NCBI GenBank assembly: GCA_947629835.1
Contig: CANRFH010000004.1
Location: 1 to 60,761, forward strand
DNA: 60,761 nucleotides
From: an uncultured Clostridia bacterium
Lineage (GTDB): Bacteria > Bacillota > Clostridia > TANB77 > CAG-508
Reading direction: 5' to 3'
Shown here piece by piece: positions 25,565-36,792 of the stretch (position 1 is the first letter of the stretch; each line of letters begins with the position of its first letter). The notes under the pieces were generated by a model. That model saw only the letters and a program-made list of their open reading frames with translations, ran no database searches and was not told where the DNA came from. The translations under genes were made by a program, and so were the position numbers.

Positions 25565-27554
25565 TTAATTAATTTCCCAGTTCATTGCCTTCCAAAGTAC
25601 TCTATAAAAATCATTTTCAAGCATAAGTTTTGATATCTGATATTTATTGTATATCAATGAATTAATTTTTTCAATATATTCATTAATATTAAAATCTTTT
25701 TCTAATTCTTCTGATGGTTCAAATTTCTTTGTTATGCTTGAATATCTTCCGTTTGTCGGTTATAAAGCTTCTATTTGAATATATAACAAGTGGAGAAGAT
25801 GTCGAAAGTAAATCTCTTCCCATAAGAAGTCTTGAATCAAACTCTACTCCAAATAAATTTAGCATTGTAGGTAATATGTCTAGACTACTTGATAATTTAT
25901 CAACCTTTACTGGTTCTTTCATTTCACTATTCCAGATTAATGCTATCGAGTGATGTTTTTCAAATGTATCATCTCTTTCATAATCTGATAGTTCATTTAT
26001 CTCGTCTAATGTCAAGCCATAAGGATAGTGATCTCCACTAATTAGAATAACTGTATTTTCTAGCTCTCCTGCTGCCTCTAATCTTTCTATTAAAAGTTTT
26101 ACAGCTCTATCTAGTTCTAATTGTGCTGCTAGATATCCTTTTGCTCTTGTTGAATAGTCTAAGTCTTTAACTATATCCCAATTTTTTCTTACAATCGTAT
26201 TTCCCGTAGGTGTGTACTCTAAGTGACCACTTACAGTCATATAATATGCAATAAATTTACTGTCATCTTCTTTTAAATAATCACTTGTTGTAACATCTAT
26301 CATATCTATATCACTGCTTGGCCAGTTCTTTAAATTCATTCTTTTTTCTAGACCAGTACCTTTTGCTAAATATGAGTTATATCCCATAGTTTTTATATAT
26401 TTATCTCTGCTATAATATGTAGCTGTATGGTCGTGATAGCCCCAAGAAGAATATCCTTGTTTTTCAAAAATATTCGCATATGAATATGGCATATAATTTC
26501 CATCTAATACTTTTAAGCTCCATACTCCTTCTTTTGGAATTAAAGATGTATCTGTTATATATTCTCCATCTGCTGTACTTACAGGAAATAGCGGTGTATA
26601 GAAGTTATCAAATTGGAAACCTTCTGAATATAGCTTATATAGAGTTGGTGTAATTTCTTCATCAATTGCTAAATCTGTAAATGCTTCTGCAACAAATACT
26701 ACCAAGTTTTTTCCCTCAAACATTCCTGTATATTCATTTTTATTGCTTGGAGATGAATTTTTCATATATTCATAAATAGTTTTTATTTTACTGTTCTTTT
26801 CATTTTCTATTAAATTATCCCAATTAATATCTAATTCATTATATTCTACTTTTTCTTCAAGTTTAGGAGCTTCATCCTCTGAATCACTATCTTCTACATC
26901 TAAATTTACAACCTCTGATATATCTTCTTCAAACCCAAAGAATAACCTTTGTAAATCTAGTCTCATTGTTGTCATTATTCCCATTTTATTGGCTGAAAGT
27001 GTTGGAGAATTTACTTTACTGTATAGATTTTTGCCTGAATATAAATCATTAGAACTTAAAAACAATAAGCAAAGTAAGGCAATGATTTGTGCGATTATTC
27101 CAATTACAAGCACTATTAATCTTGCCTTTAAATTTATTTTTTCAAAGTCTAATACTTTAAATTTGTGAAGTAAAATTAATGCGATAAGTGGAAGTACCAT
27201 AAGTAGTATTATATACCAGTTATTTAAAGCTACTTCAAATATTGTATTTGCAAATTGCCATATCTGCCCACCAGCATTTGCTGCTGAATAAAAAGATATT
27301 ATTGCTTGATATATGTTATAGTAAATAAATTGTGCTATAAATATTGAAATGATGATAAGCGTAATAAAATAAGTAGCAAATATATCCCATTTCCTACTTA
27401 TTGTACTTATTAAGTATAGAACTACTGCAATTGGAATAGAAAATAATATTACATAACCTATATTTGTAATTTCATTAAATATGTTTGCTGAAAATATTAC
27501 TTCTTCATAAACTATTAATAATATTAAAAATATTAGACTCTTAAATTTTTTCAT
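25565..27554 (-). CDS. LTA synthase family sulfatase-fold protein, one CGGA site
   Basis: A 662-aa membrane phosphoglycerol transferase of the LtaS type. Five N-terminal transmembrane helices lie before residue 175. An acidic linker follows at about 205-235 and then an extracellular alkaline-phosphatase-like domain with NLVVFVAEAFTDLAID, WGYHDHTATYYSRD, SGHLEYTP and ISGDHYPYG. The zero frame ends at 25719 after a CGG-A (C at 25751). Skipping C extends it by 61 residues: FITDK|GRYSSITKKFEP and then a terminal helical tail to 25565. The shift is at the C-terminal edge, so the unshifted protein would lose only the tail. Its role would be glycerol-phosphate polymer synthesis on the surface. Confidence 0.9.
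25748..25751 (-). other. CGGA recoding site in the LTA synthase gene (after AAA)
   Basis: GAC AAA CGG AAG ATA becomes GAC AAA GGA AGA TAT TCA, D-K-G-R-Y. Skipping the C opens a further 61 codons that fill an otherwise empty 150-base gap before ispG. Without it a stop comes after ten codons. Confidence 0.85.
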
Positions 27555-27621
27555 TTTATTTTCCTATCTTTAATACATATATATATGGTATAGTATATCA
27601 AATATATGTATTTTTTTCAAT

Positions 27622-27662
27622 AAAAAAAGAGTAATAAACTTAAATGTTATTACTCTTTTTTT
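27622..27662. terminator. bidirectional intrinsic terminator
   Basis: AAAAAGAGTAATAA pairs with TTATTACTCTTTTT, with A and T tracts on the two sides. It lies between the DUF362 gene end (27671) and the upstream region of the LTA synthase gene. Confidence 0.88.
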
Positions 27663-27670
27663 GTCTTTTT

Positions 27671-28549
27671 TTAAACTTCGATTAATTCATATTCTTTATT
27701 TCCAATGCCTAGTTCATATGCTGCATCTATTGTATGTGTTCCTTGTCTTGAATTTATTCTTTCTAATAAATGATCTCTTCCTGGATCATCAGATTTTTTT
27801 ACTAAATCAATACAAGCTTGGTCAATTGCAACAGGATCCAAAGAAGCTAAAATTCCGATATCTTTCATGCAAGGATCTTCTGCTACATTACAGCAGTCAC
27901 AGTCTACTGACATATTGCACATAACGTTTATATATGCTATATTTTCTCCAAAATGTCTTACAACTGATGAAGCAGCATCAGCCATTGATTCTAGGAACTT
28001 TATTTGGTCTGTTTTAAACATATCTTCATAAGAACCATTTTCTGCTCCTGCACAATGAATATATCTTTTTCCTTTACCTGATGCAACTCCTATTGATAAT
28101 TGTTTTAATGCTCCTCCAAATCCACCCATTGGATGACCTTTAAAATGTGAAAGAACTAACATTGAATCATAATTTTTTAAATTTTTACCAACATAGTTTT
28201 TCTTGATAACTTTTCCATCTGGTATTTCTAGAACATCATCTGGTCCTTCTGCATCCATAATATCTACTGTAAAATACTTAGACCATTCGTGGCTTTCCAT
28301 TAGTTTTAAATGCTTTTCTGTTGTATCTCTTGCTCCATCATATGCAGTATTGCATTCAACTACTGTTCCATTAAGATACTCTACCATAGGTTTTACAAAT
28401 TGAGGACGAAGGTAGTTTTGGTTTCCTTCCTCACCAGAATGAAGTTTTATAGCAATTTTTCCTGGTAAGTTTTTATTTAGCATTTTAAACATCTTTACTA
28501 CACTTTCTGGTGTAAGCTCTCTTGTAAAATACACTTTAGACTTTGACAT
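27671..28549 (-). CDS. DUF362 family protein
   Basis: A 292-aa cytosolic protein of the DUF362 family. GGFGGALKQLSIGVASGKGK is the characteristic segment. A cysteine cluster (CNMSVDCDCC, then PCMKDIG) suggests a metal or Fe-S site, followed by LDPVAIDQACIDLV. Function in this family is not established. It has its own terminator and appears monocistronic. Confidence 0.85.
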   Translation of the reverse strand: MSKSKVYFTRELTPESVVKMFKMLNKNLPGKIAIKLHSGEEGNQNYLRPQFVKPMVEYLNGTVVECNTAYDGARDTTEKHLKLMESHEWSKYFTVDIMDAEGPDDVLEIPDGKVIKKNYVGKNLKNYDSMLVLSHFKGHPMGGFGGALKQLSIGVASGKGKRYIHCAGAENGSYEDMFKTDQIKFLESMADAASSVVRHFGENIAYINVMCNMSVDCDCCNVAEDPCMKDIGILASLDPVAIDQACIDLVKKSDDPGRDHLLERINSRQGTHTIDAAYELGIGNKEYELIEV

Positions 28550-28633
28550 ATTATATCAATCCTTTCTCTTATTAAATTCTACACTATTTCTATATACAAT
28601 ATACATTTATAAATCAGTTTAGTCAAGTATTTT

Positions 28634-30845
28634 TTAGAATGTTTTAATTCTTCTCAATCTCAAAGCATTTAATATAACTGTTATGCTACTTAATACCATA
28701 GCTAAACTTGCTATCATTGGGTTTATAGATATGCCAAATGGTTTAAGTATTCCTATTGCTATTGGTATCATTAAGAAGTTATAGAAAAATGCCCAAAATA
28801 GATTTTGTTTAATATTTCTCATTGTTTTTTTACTAATTTTTATTAAATTTATTATGCTCTCTAAATCAGACCTTGTAAGTATTACATCTGATGAATCCAT
28901 TGCTATATCAGTTCCAGTGTTTACACTTACTCCAATATCTGCTGAGGTCAAAGCTGGGCTATCATTTATTCCGGTCTCCACACATCATTACAAATTTGTT
29001 TTCTTTTTTCAAATTCTTTACTGTTTCTGCTTTTTCAGTAGGCATAACATTTGCAATTACTTTTGTTATACCTATATCTTTTGCAATGATTGAAGCTGTT
29101 TCTTTATTATCTCCTGTTAGCATTATTGTTTCGATTTTATTTTTGTTTAAATATGAAATAACCTCTTTTGCATTTTCTCTTACAATATCGTTGATTCCAA
29201 TAATTGCAGATATTTCTTTATTTGTCACAACATATACTATGCTATTTCCACTTTCAGATAATTTTTTTTCATCTTCTAAATGGTTATTTTCTATATTATA
29301 ATTTGAAAGTAATTTTGAATTTCCAACTAATATTTCCTTATCTTCTACTTCTGCTTTTAATCCTAATCCTGATAGATTTTCAAAATTAGTAGTTTCTAAT
29401 GGTTTTAAATTTTTTTCTTCTAAATAGTCTGTAAATGCTTTACTAATCGGATGAGTAGATTTTGTTTCTATACTTCCAACTATTTGTAATAATTTTTCTT
29501 CTTCTATATTGCTATAATTTATCACTTTTGCAATTCTCAATTTTCCATAAGTTAATGTTCCTGTTTTATCAAATACTATTGTATCAACTTTCTCTGCATT
29601 TTCAAGTATCTCACTTTTTTTAACTAATATTCCATTTCCTGCACACAAGCCTTCCGAAACAACTATTGCAAGTGGTGTTGCTAATCCTAAACTACAAGGG
29701 CAAGCTACAACTAGTACAGTAACAAATGTTGTAAGTGCTGCATCTATTCCTTGACCTAAAATTAAGTACGTAATAAATGTTAAAATTGCAATAATTATTA
29801 CTACTGGCACAAATATTCCTGATACTTTGTCTGCTACTTTTGCGATTGGTGCTTTTGTTCCTGCTGCTTCTACAACTAATTTTACAATTTCTGATATTGT
29901 AGAATCTCTTCCAATTCTTTCTGCTTCATATTCTATATATCCATCATAGTTTATACTTCCTGCAATAACTGCATCTCCTACTTCTCTTGAAACTGGCTTA
30001 CTTTCTCCTGTTATAAACGACTCATCAAGATGGGCTTTTCCAAATATTATCTTACCATCAACTGCTATCTTTTCTCCCGGTCTTGCTATAACTATATCTC
30101 CCTTTTTTATTTCGTCTAGCGTTACTTTCTTCTCTACTCCATCTACCTTTATAACTGCTGAATCTGGAGTTATTTTTACAAGCTCACCTATTGCCTCTTT
30201 TGTTTTATCTTTACTTATACCATCTAAATATCTTCCAAGTTTTATGAAATATATAACTATTGCAGCTGATTCAAAGTATAAATTCATAACTTGATTATGG
30301 TTTCCTTGAAATACCATATACATGTTGTATAAGCTATATGATAAACTTGCTAAAACACCTATACCAACTAATGTATCCATATTTGGTGTTCTATGAATTA
30401 AATTTTTATATCCATTTTTTAAAATATCAAATCCATACCATAAGAAAGCTATTGTAAGCACTAGTAATGCTATCATGTAATTTGTACTATTTGTATGAGG
30501 ACTTAAAAATTCTGGTACAGGCAGATTTATCATGTGTCCCATTGAAATATACATAAGTAGAATTGCAAGTACAGTATAAATTATAAATTTAATTGTTTCT
30601 TTCTTACTCTTTCCTTCAAGCTTTATTTCTTTAAACTCACCTAGTGATTTAAAACCTGCTTGTTTTACAAATTCATTTAAGTCTTCTACATTTAAAATGC
30701 TATCATCATATTCGATGCTAGCATTTGCCATTACTAAATTAACTTGGGCCATCTTTATTCCCTTTTGCTTATTTAGGTACTTTTCTAATCCATTAGAACA
30801 AGCAGAACAGGTCATTCCGTCAATGGCTAAAATAATTTTTTTCAT
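28634..30845 (-). CDS. copA: copper-translocating P-type ATPase CopA, one CGGA site
   Basis: A P1B-type ATPase of 736 aa that exports Cu(I). An N-terminal heavy-metal domain has GMTCSACSNG (CxxC). There are eight transmembrane helices, TGES, the copper-site CPC at residues 382-384, the phosphorylated Asp in DKTGTLT (D426), and the HP motif in STHPISKA. The frame breaks at CGG-A (C at 28973) after codon 624. Skipping C gives VMMCGD|GINDSPALTSAD, the invariant hinge GDGINDxPAL, and 112 further residues with the last two helices. It follows a CopZ-like chaperone gene by 27 bases in one operon. Confidence 0.96.
28970..28973 (-). other. CGGA recoding site in copA hinge motif (after GAC)
   Basis: GGA GAC CGG AAT AAA TGA stops at once. 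Skipping C gives GGA GAC GGA ATA AAT GAT, G-D-G-I-N-D, a motif that is nearly invariant in P-type ATPases. This is one of the strongest individual cases. Confidence 0.96.
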
Positions 30846-30872
30846 TACACATATTCCTCGTTTCTTATATGT

Positions 30873-31076
30873 CTATTTTACCTCAAAACCAATGTCTTCT
30901 ATTTTTTCTTTAATAGTTTTTTCGTCTACTTCTTTATTTAAGGTAACCTTTACAGTTCCATTTTCATGGTTTGCGATAACTTCCTCAACACCATCTATTG
31001 TCTTTAAAGCATTTTGTACTCTATTTTCACAGCCATTACATACCATACCTTCTACATTAAAAATTAATTCCTTCAT
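30873..31076 (-). CDS. copZ: copper chaperone (CopZ-like HMA domain)
   Basis: A 67-aa single heavy-metal-associated domain with GMVCNGCENRVQNAL (CxxC binding site) and the ferredoxin-like alpha-beta fold pattern. It delivers Cu(I) to the adjacent ATPase. Very strong ribosome site (AGGAGGAG) and a consensus promoter with an operator-like repeat upstream. Confidence 0.92.
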   Translation of the reverse strand: MKELIFNVEGMVCNGCENRVQNALKTIDGVEEVIANHENGTVKVTLNKEVDEKTIKEKIEDIGFEVK

Positions 31077-31102
31077 AATTTTAATCTCCTCCTATATTAT
31101 TT

Positions 31103-31118
31103 GTTAGACTACTCTAAC
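31103..31118. promoter_or_regulatory. inverted-repeat operator candidate of the copZ-copA operon
   Basis: GTTAGA-N4-TCTAAC immediately downstream of the -10 box, where binding would block RNA polymerase. It is not the CopY box (TACAnnTGTA). A copper-sensing repressor is plausible but none is encoded in the window. Confidence 0.6.
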
Positions 31119-31147
31119 ATTATATTATTATAATCTTAGTTTGTCAA
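31119..31147 (-). promoter_or_regulatory. promoter of copZ-copA
   Basis: A perfect -35 TTGACA (31142-31147) and -10 TATAAT (31119-31124) with 17 bases between, on the minus strand, about 45 bases before copZ. Confidence 0.88.
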
Positions 31148-31199
31148 TATTTTGGTAAATTATCCAAGTGATTTAGCATGTGTTTCTCCTTTTGTAGGG

Positions 31200-32390
31200 T
31201 TAATTCTTTGTATAAACTAATTCCTTTTCATTATTAATCTCTACTCTATTTCCAAAGCTTGTCTCTTCTGTGTGTCCAATTATTGCACTTTCTATATTAA
31301 ATCCATTTGCAATCTCAATAATTTTTTTAGCATCTTCTTCTGTTTCTACAATAATTTCCATACCTATTCCCATATTAAATGTTTGATACATATAATAATT
31401 GCTTATATTTTTTGTTTCTTTTATTGTTTTAAATATAGGCGGAATTTTTATTTTATTTGCATTGTCTTTTATGTATGCAATATTTTTTCCAAAGTTTATA
31501 GATTTTGTTAATCCTCCACCTGAGCAATGAATTATTCCGCTTATATTAATATGTTTTTCCCTTATCTTTTGAAGCACTGGTAGAAATGTTCTTGTAGGTG
31601 ATAAAATTGCTTCTACAATGCTCAAACTTGTTCCTTCTAATCTATCTTCTAAATGATATTTACCTGTAAATAAATTTTCCTCTTCTACTGTTTGATCCAT
31701 TACTTCTTTATATTTACGATAATCTGGATGTAGTAATGCATTTATTGCAAGTGTTAATCCATTACTTCTAATTCCAGAGTTTTCTTTATCTTCGTAAGTA
31801 CTTTTTCCGGAAGATGCAAGTCCAACAATATATTCATTAGGTTTAATATTATTACAATCAATTATATCTTCTTTAAGAATTGTTGCACAAGCTGTTACAT
31901 CAATTCCAACTGTTGTCGTATAGCTACCAACATCTGCTGTTTCTCCCCCTGCATTATATAGACTTATTCCTAAGTTTTCCATTTTTTTAAAAAAGTCTGA
32001 ATATCCCCCAATAATTTCTGATAAACATTCATCATCTATTCTATTTGCATTTCTAGCAATATGATTTGAAATATATATATCATCAGTAATTCCAACACAT
32101 GCCATATCATCTGTATTCATAACAACAGCATCTTGTGGCAAACTTCTTAAAAACTTCGTCCCAAGTCCTTCTTTGTATGCTATATATGCAACATTGCTCT
32201 TTGTTCCAACTCCATCAGAATGAATTATTTGTGCATATTTTTCCTTTATTTCTTCTGGAAAAGAATTTGCAACAGGAACTATTTGACAAAAAGCACCTGG
32301 GTATAACCCCTTCGATAGATTTTTTATAGCCTTATGTACGCCTTCTTTTTTAGAAGATACTCCTAAATTTGAATATGGATCTTTACTCAT
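31200..32390 (-). CDS. purM: AIR synthase family protein, PurM-like
   Basis: A 396-aa protein of the AIR synthase superfamily. The glycine-rich and acidic ATP-site motifs are visible: IIHSDGVGTKSNVA, NTDDMACVGITD and NAGGETADVGSYT. The C-terminal half has IIHCSGGGLTKSI. PurM makes the imidazole ring of purines from FGAM. It is longer than typical PurM (about 340 aa), like an extended subgroup of the family, so the exact assignment is probable and not certain. glyA follows directly upstream in transcription (17 bases), which fits one-carbon and purine metabolism. Confidence 0.82.
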   Translation of the reverse strand: MSKDPYSNLGVSSKKEGVHKAIKNLSKGLYPGAFCQIVPVANSFPEEIKEKYAQIIHSDGVGTKSNVAYIAYKEGLGTKFLRSLPQDAVVMNTDDMACVGITDDIYISNHIARNANRIDDECLSEIIGGYSDFFKKMENLGISLYNAGGETADVGSYTTTVGIDVTACATILKEDIIDCNNIKPNEYIVGLASSGKSTYEDKENSGIRSNGLTLAINALLHPDYRKYKEVMDQTVEEENLFTGKYHLEDRLEGTSLSIVEAILSPTRTFLPVLQKIREKHINISGIIHCSGGGLTKSINFGKNIAYIKDNANKIKIPPIFKTIKETKNISNYYMYQTFNMGIGMEIIVETEEDAKKIIEIANGFNIESAIIGHTEETSFGNRVEINNEKELVYTKN

Positions 32391-32406
32391 TAACTACCTC
32401 CTAAGA

Positions 32407-33654
32407 TTAGTTGTATAATGGATATTTTTCGCAAATTTTTGCAACTCTTGATCTTATTTCATCTTGTTTATCTTCATAATTTTCTACTGTCATATTTATA
32501 AGTCTTGCAATTTCTACCATATCTTCTTCTTTAAAGCCTCTTGTTGTAACTGCTGGTGTTCCAACTCTTATTCCACTTGTTATTGTTGGCTTTTCCGTAT
32601 CAAATGGTACAGCATTTTTATTTACTGTTATTCCAACATTATCTAATCTTGTTTCTAGCTCTTTTCCTGTAATATGTTTACTTCTTAGATCCATTAAGAT
32701 CAAATGATTATCTGTTCCTCCTGATACCAAATCAAATCCTAATTTTAATAATTCTTCAGATAATACTTTTGCATTTTTTACTATTTGTTTTTGATATTCT
32801 TTAAATTCTGGTTTTAATGCTTCTCCAAAACAAACTGCCTTTGCTGCTATAACATGCATTAAAGGTCCACCTTGTGTTCCTGGGAATATTGCCTTATCTA
32901 TCTTTTTTGCATACTCTTCTTTGCAAAGTATTAGTCCACCTCTTGGTCCACGAAGTGTTTTATGTGTTGTAGATGTAACTATATCTGCATATTTTACAGG
33001 GTTTTGATGAAGACCTGCTGCAACTAATCCTGCAATATGTGCCATATCTACCATAAAAATACTTCCTACTTTATCTGCAATTTTTCTTATTCTTTCAAAG
33101 TCTATCTCCCTTGGATAAGCACTTGCTCCTGCAAGTATAAGTTTTGGTTTATTCTCTATTGCTAATCTTTCTAATTCATCATAATCTATTCTTCCTGTTT
33201 CTTTATCTAGTCCATAAGGTATAAAATTATATAACTTTCCTGATGCATTTACAGGACTTCCATGTGTTAAATGTCCACCATGTGATAGATTCATTCCTAA
33301 AACTGTATCTCCCGCTTCTAACACAGCAAAATATACAGCCATATTTGCTTGAGCTCCTGAATGAGGCTGAACATTTGCATGTTCTGCTCCAAATATCTTT
33401 TTAACTCTTTCTCTTGCTAAATTTTCTGCAACATCTACATATTCGCATCCGCCATAATATCTTGAAGCTGGATATCCTTCTGCATATTTATTTGTCATAT
33501 AGCTTCCCATTGCTTCCATTACAGAATTGCTCACAAAATTTTCAGATGCTATTAATTCTATTTTATTTTGTTGTCTTTTGAGTTCGTTTTGTATTGCTTC
33601 ATAAACTTCATAATCTGTTTTCTTTAAATTTTCAAAACTTGGCACATCTATCAC
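32407..33654 (-). CDS. glyA: serine hydroxymethyltransferase
   Basis: A PLP enzyme of 415 aa interconverting serine and glycine with tetrahydrofolate, the main one-carbon source. Typical motifs are [19 protein letters not shown] (N-terminal), [34 protein letters not shown] lysine in [13 protein letters not shown], and [17 protein letters not shown]. Full length with no recoding site. First gene of the glyA-purM pair, with its own promoter. Confidence 0.97.
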   Translation of the reverse strand: MIDVPSFENLKKTDYEVYEAIQNELKRQQNKIELIASENFVSNSVMEAMGSYMTNKYAEGYPASRYYGGCEYVDVAENLARERVKKIFGAEHANVQPHSGAQANMAVYFAVLEAGDTVLGMNLSHGGHLTHGSPVNASGKLYNFIPYGLDKETGRIDYDELERLAIENKPKLILAGASAYPREIDFERIRKIADKVGSIFMVDMAHIAGLVAAGLHQNPVKYADIVTSTTHKTLRGPRGGLILCKEEYAKKIDKAIFPGTQGGPLMHVIAAKAVCFGEALKPEFKEYQKQIVKNAKVLSEELLKLGFDLVSGGTDNHLILMDLRSKHITGKELETRLDNVGITVNKNAVPFDTEKPTITSGIRVGTPAVTTRGFKEEDMVEIARLINMTVENYEDKQDEIRSRVAKICEKYPLYN

Positions 33655-33675
33655 TCCTTATATTTTTATATGGTT

Positions 33676-33704
33676 ATTATATAATAAATAATAGGTAGTG
33701 TAAA
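33676..33704 (-). promoter_or_regulatory. promoter of glyA
   Basis: On the minus strand, -35 TTTACA (33699-33704), 17-base spacer, -10 TATAAT (33676-33681), about 20 bases before the start codon region. Confidence 0.7.
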
Positions 33705-33725
33705 TAGATTTTAGAAGAATTTGCA

Positions 33726-33758
33726 AAAACCACACTCAGCAATTTTGAGTGTGGTTTT
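33726..33758 (-). terminator. intrinsic terminator of the ABC permease operon
   Basis: AAAACCACACTCA pairs with TGAGTGTGGTTTT around a short loop. It lies 12 bases after the permease stop on the minus strand. Confidence 0.85.
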
Positions 33759-33769
33759 ATTTATTCGTT

Positions 33770-36700
33770 CTATTCAACACTTTTTAGACTTTCTATCATA
33801 TTTATTTTCTTTAAAGAGAAATATGTTACAATATTGACAATAACTGTAAATACTACTGTAATAAGTATTGCATATAAATAGCTTATTCCATGTATGATTT
33901 TTGGGAATCTTAGCATATTAATTTCACAAGTTTCTAATATATAATAATTTAAGAAAAATCCAAAAGCTAACCCCAATATTATTCCAATTATTGTTAAAAT
34001 AACAGTTTCTTTTGCTACATAATTGTATACTTCTTTATCATAAAATCCTAAGACTTTGATGGTCGCAAGTTCTCGTATTCTTTCACTAATATTTACATTA
34101 GCTAGATTATATAAAACTACAAATGCAAGAAGCCCAGCTGATACGATTAATACTACAACTACATAATTTAAAAGACTCATCATATCTTCTATCGTTTTAA
34201 GAGCTGATGCAATATTGCTAACAGATGCAACTTGTGATTTATCCATAATATTAGTAGCTAATCTATCTGCTTCCTCCTCTGATAATTCAATATTCTTAGT
34301 TAATATTACATTTGTTTCATACTTTGTTTCATATAACTTTTCGTAAGTTTCTTTTGTCATAAATACATAGTGTTGCACATAGTTTTCTACAACATTTGAA
34401 ACTTTTACCTCTACTTTATTTTCGTCACTATCTTCTAATGTTATTGTATCTCCTGCATTTATTCCTAATAGCTGTGCTGCTTTGTCTGTTAAGCAGATTT
34501 CATTTTCCTTCATTGATATTTTATTCTTTGTTTTTGTATCGTTTATATAAATAATTCCATCAAGTTGTTCCTCAGTCTCTGGTATAATTATTTGCACATC
34601 TTCAGAGTTTTCTCCGTTATATACCTTTCCAGATGTCATATATGTTTTTGCTATCTTTTCTATTCTTTCTTCTTGGTCTAGTTCTTTTATAAGTTCCTCT
34701 TTTTCGTTTTCAGCTATATCGTCTTTTAAAGTGATTTGCATATCATATACAAATACATTTTCAAACTGGTTAGGAATAATCTGTTTTACAGAATCTTTTA
34801 ATCCAAATCCTGCTAGAATCAAAGATGTACATCCAAGTATTCCTATAATTGTCATGCAAAATCTTTTCTTGTATCTAAATAAATTTCTTACAGTAACTTT
34901 TTTGCTGAAATTTAGTCTTTTCCAGATAAAAGGAATTCTCTCTAACATTACTCTATTTCCTGACTTTGGAGCCTTAGGTCTCATAAGCACTGATGGCTGA
35001 TGTCTAAGCTCTTTTAATACTGTGTATATTGTTGCACCTAAAATACATACACTTATTAAAATTAATCCTAATCCACCAAATAGTAAATTGAATTCAATTT
35101 CAATATCAATAAGCTCATACATCATTCCATACATAAGCCAAATAACCTTTGGAAGTATAACAAACCCAATGCTCATTCCAAGTATTCCACCAATAATACA
35201 TGCAAGTCCTGCATATATAATATATTTTAAAGTTATTTGTTTTCTATTATATCCAAGAGCTTTCAATGTTCCAATTTGCATCCTTTGTTCTTCTACCATC
35301 CTTGTCATAGATGTTAAAGAAATAAGTGTTGCAACTATAAAGAATACAACTGGGAATACTCTTCCAATATTTGCTATACTGTCAGTATCTTGTATAAATC
35401 CTACATATCCTGCATTTGCATTTCTATCTAAAATATACCAAGTTGCCATTTCTATATCATTTATCTTGTCTCTTGCATCTTTAAGCTTTTCTTCTGCATC
35501 TGCTATTTTTTCTTCAAATTCTTTTTTATTTTTGCTTAGTTCTTTTTCTCCTTTTTGTAATTCTTGTTTTGCTTTTTCTACTTCTTTTTCTGCATTTTTA
35601 ATTTGATCATTTGTAGTTTGTTTAGTCTTACTTAATTGTGTTTCATTTTTAGAAATCTCATTTTTTGCATTTTCTACTTCTTTTTTAGCTTGATCTAATT
35701 CAAGTTTTATAGCTTCACTGACTTCTGGAAGAGAATTTAGTTGTTTTTCCTTTGCAATTAGCTCTTCTTCCTTTTTTTGCAATTCTTCTTTTGCTTTTGT
35801 AATTTCCTTTTCTGCATTTTTAAATTCTGTATCTGCTTTTTGTTTATTAGTCTTTATCTCTGATTCCGCTTTTTTAATATCTTGTTTTGCTTCATTTAAT
35901 TTTTTCTCAGCTTTTGCAATTTCACTTTCTGCATCACTTTTTTGTTCATTTAACTCTTTTTCTGCATCATTTACCTTATCTTCTGCCTTTTTTCTTAAAG
36001 TATCATATCTTGCCTTTTCTCTTTCTTCTTTTATTTCTTCTATATCATTTTTAACATCTTCTACATAATCTTCATATTTTTCAGAAGAAGTTGTATATTC
36101 TTCTGAATTATTTAGTTTTAAGTATATGTTTGTATAAATATCTTTTGCATTAATGTTGTCATTAGTTATATAGATATAATAATTTACTTTTCCTGCTCCA
36201 AGTGAGCTTGTTCCTCTATCTCTTGAAATATATAGAGGACTTTGTACAGTTCCAACTATTGTCAAATTATCTTCACTTAAATATTTTATATCTTCTCCAT
36301 CATCATTTTTTGCATCCTCTACTTCTAGCCTTATAGTATCTCCTATTTGCTTATTATTTTCAGTTAAAAATTTCTTTTCTACAACGCATTCATTTTTATT
36401 TTCTGGCAATCTTCCGTTCCAAAAGTAATGGCTTATTTAAATCTTCTAGTGTTATTATTTTTGTTATTATTTCGCTATTTTCTAATTCTATCTTTCCATC
36501 TTTTTCAAAACTTCCTATAACTTTTTGAACATTTGGAATTTTTTCTAAACTTTCTATATCCTCATTAGTAAGTCCTAACGTTGATATAACTTGTATATCA
36601 TATACTTTTTGTTCTTTATAATATCTATCTATTGTATCTACCATATCTGGTGATGTAGCTCTTATTCCTGCAAAAAAGCCCACACCTAAAAAAGCCATTA

Positions 36701-36773
36701 ATGCAATGGATATGAATCTTTTATATGTTTTTTTTATTTCTTTTAAACTATCTTTAATTAATGCCTTTTTCAT
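33770..36773 (-). CDS. MacB/FtsX-type ABC permease with long coiled coil, one CGGA site
   Basis: A 1000-aa membrane subunit. The N-terminal helix (SIALMAFLGVGFFAG) is followed by an extracellular part. A frame break at CGG-A comes after 119 codons (C at 36416); skipping C gives PLLLE|GRLPENKNECVV, matching the family pattern EGRLPxxxxEIV. Next is a coiled coil of about 200 residues rich in Glu/Lys/Asn (roughly residues 260-450). Two FtsX-like permease domains follow, with helices near 470-600 and 880-990. I place the start at 36773 because AAAGGAAAT precedes it and it follows the ATPase stop by 20 bases. Substrate unknown; such systems act in export or envelope stress. Confidence 0.88.
36413..36416 (-). 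other. CGGA recoding site in the ABC permease gene (after GAA)
   Basis: TTG GAA CGG AAG ATT becomes TTG GAA GGA AGA TTG CCA, L-E-G-R-L-P, a common motif in MacB/FtsX-like extracellular domains. Without it the frame ends five codons later. Confidence 0.92.
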
Positions 36774-36792
36774 ATTATTTCCTTTCTTATGC

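Noticed and set aside
34731-35606. Plus-strand ORFs opposite the ABC permease and other large genes
   Set aside because: They are antisense shadows of conserved minus-strand genes, lack ribosome sites and have unlikely amino acid composition.
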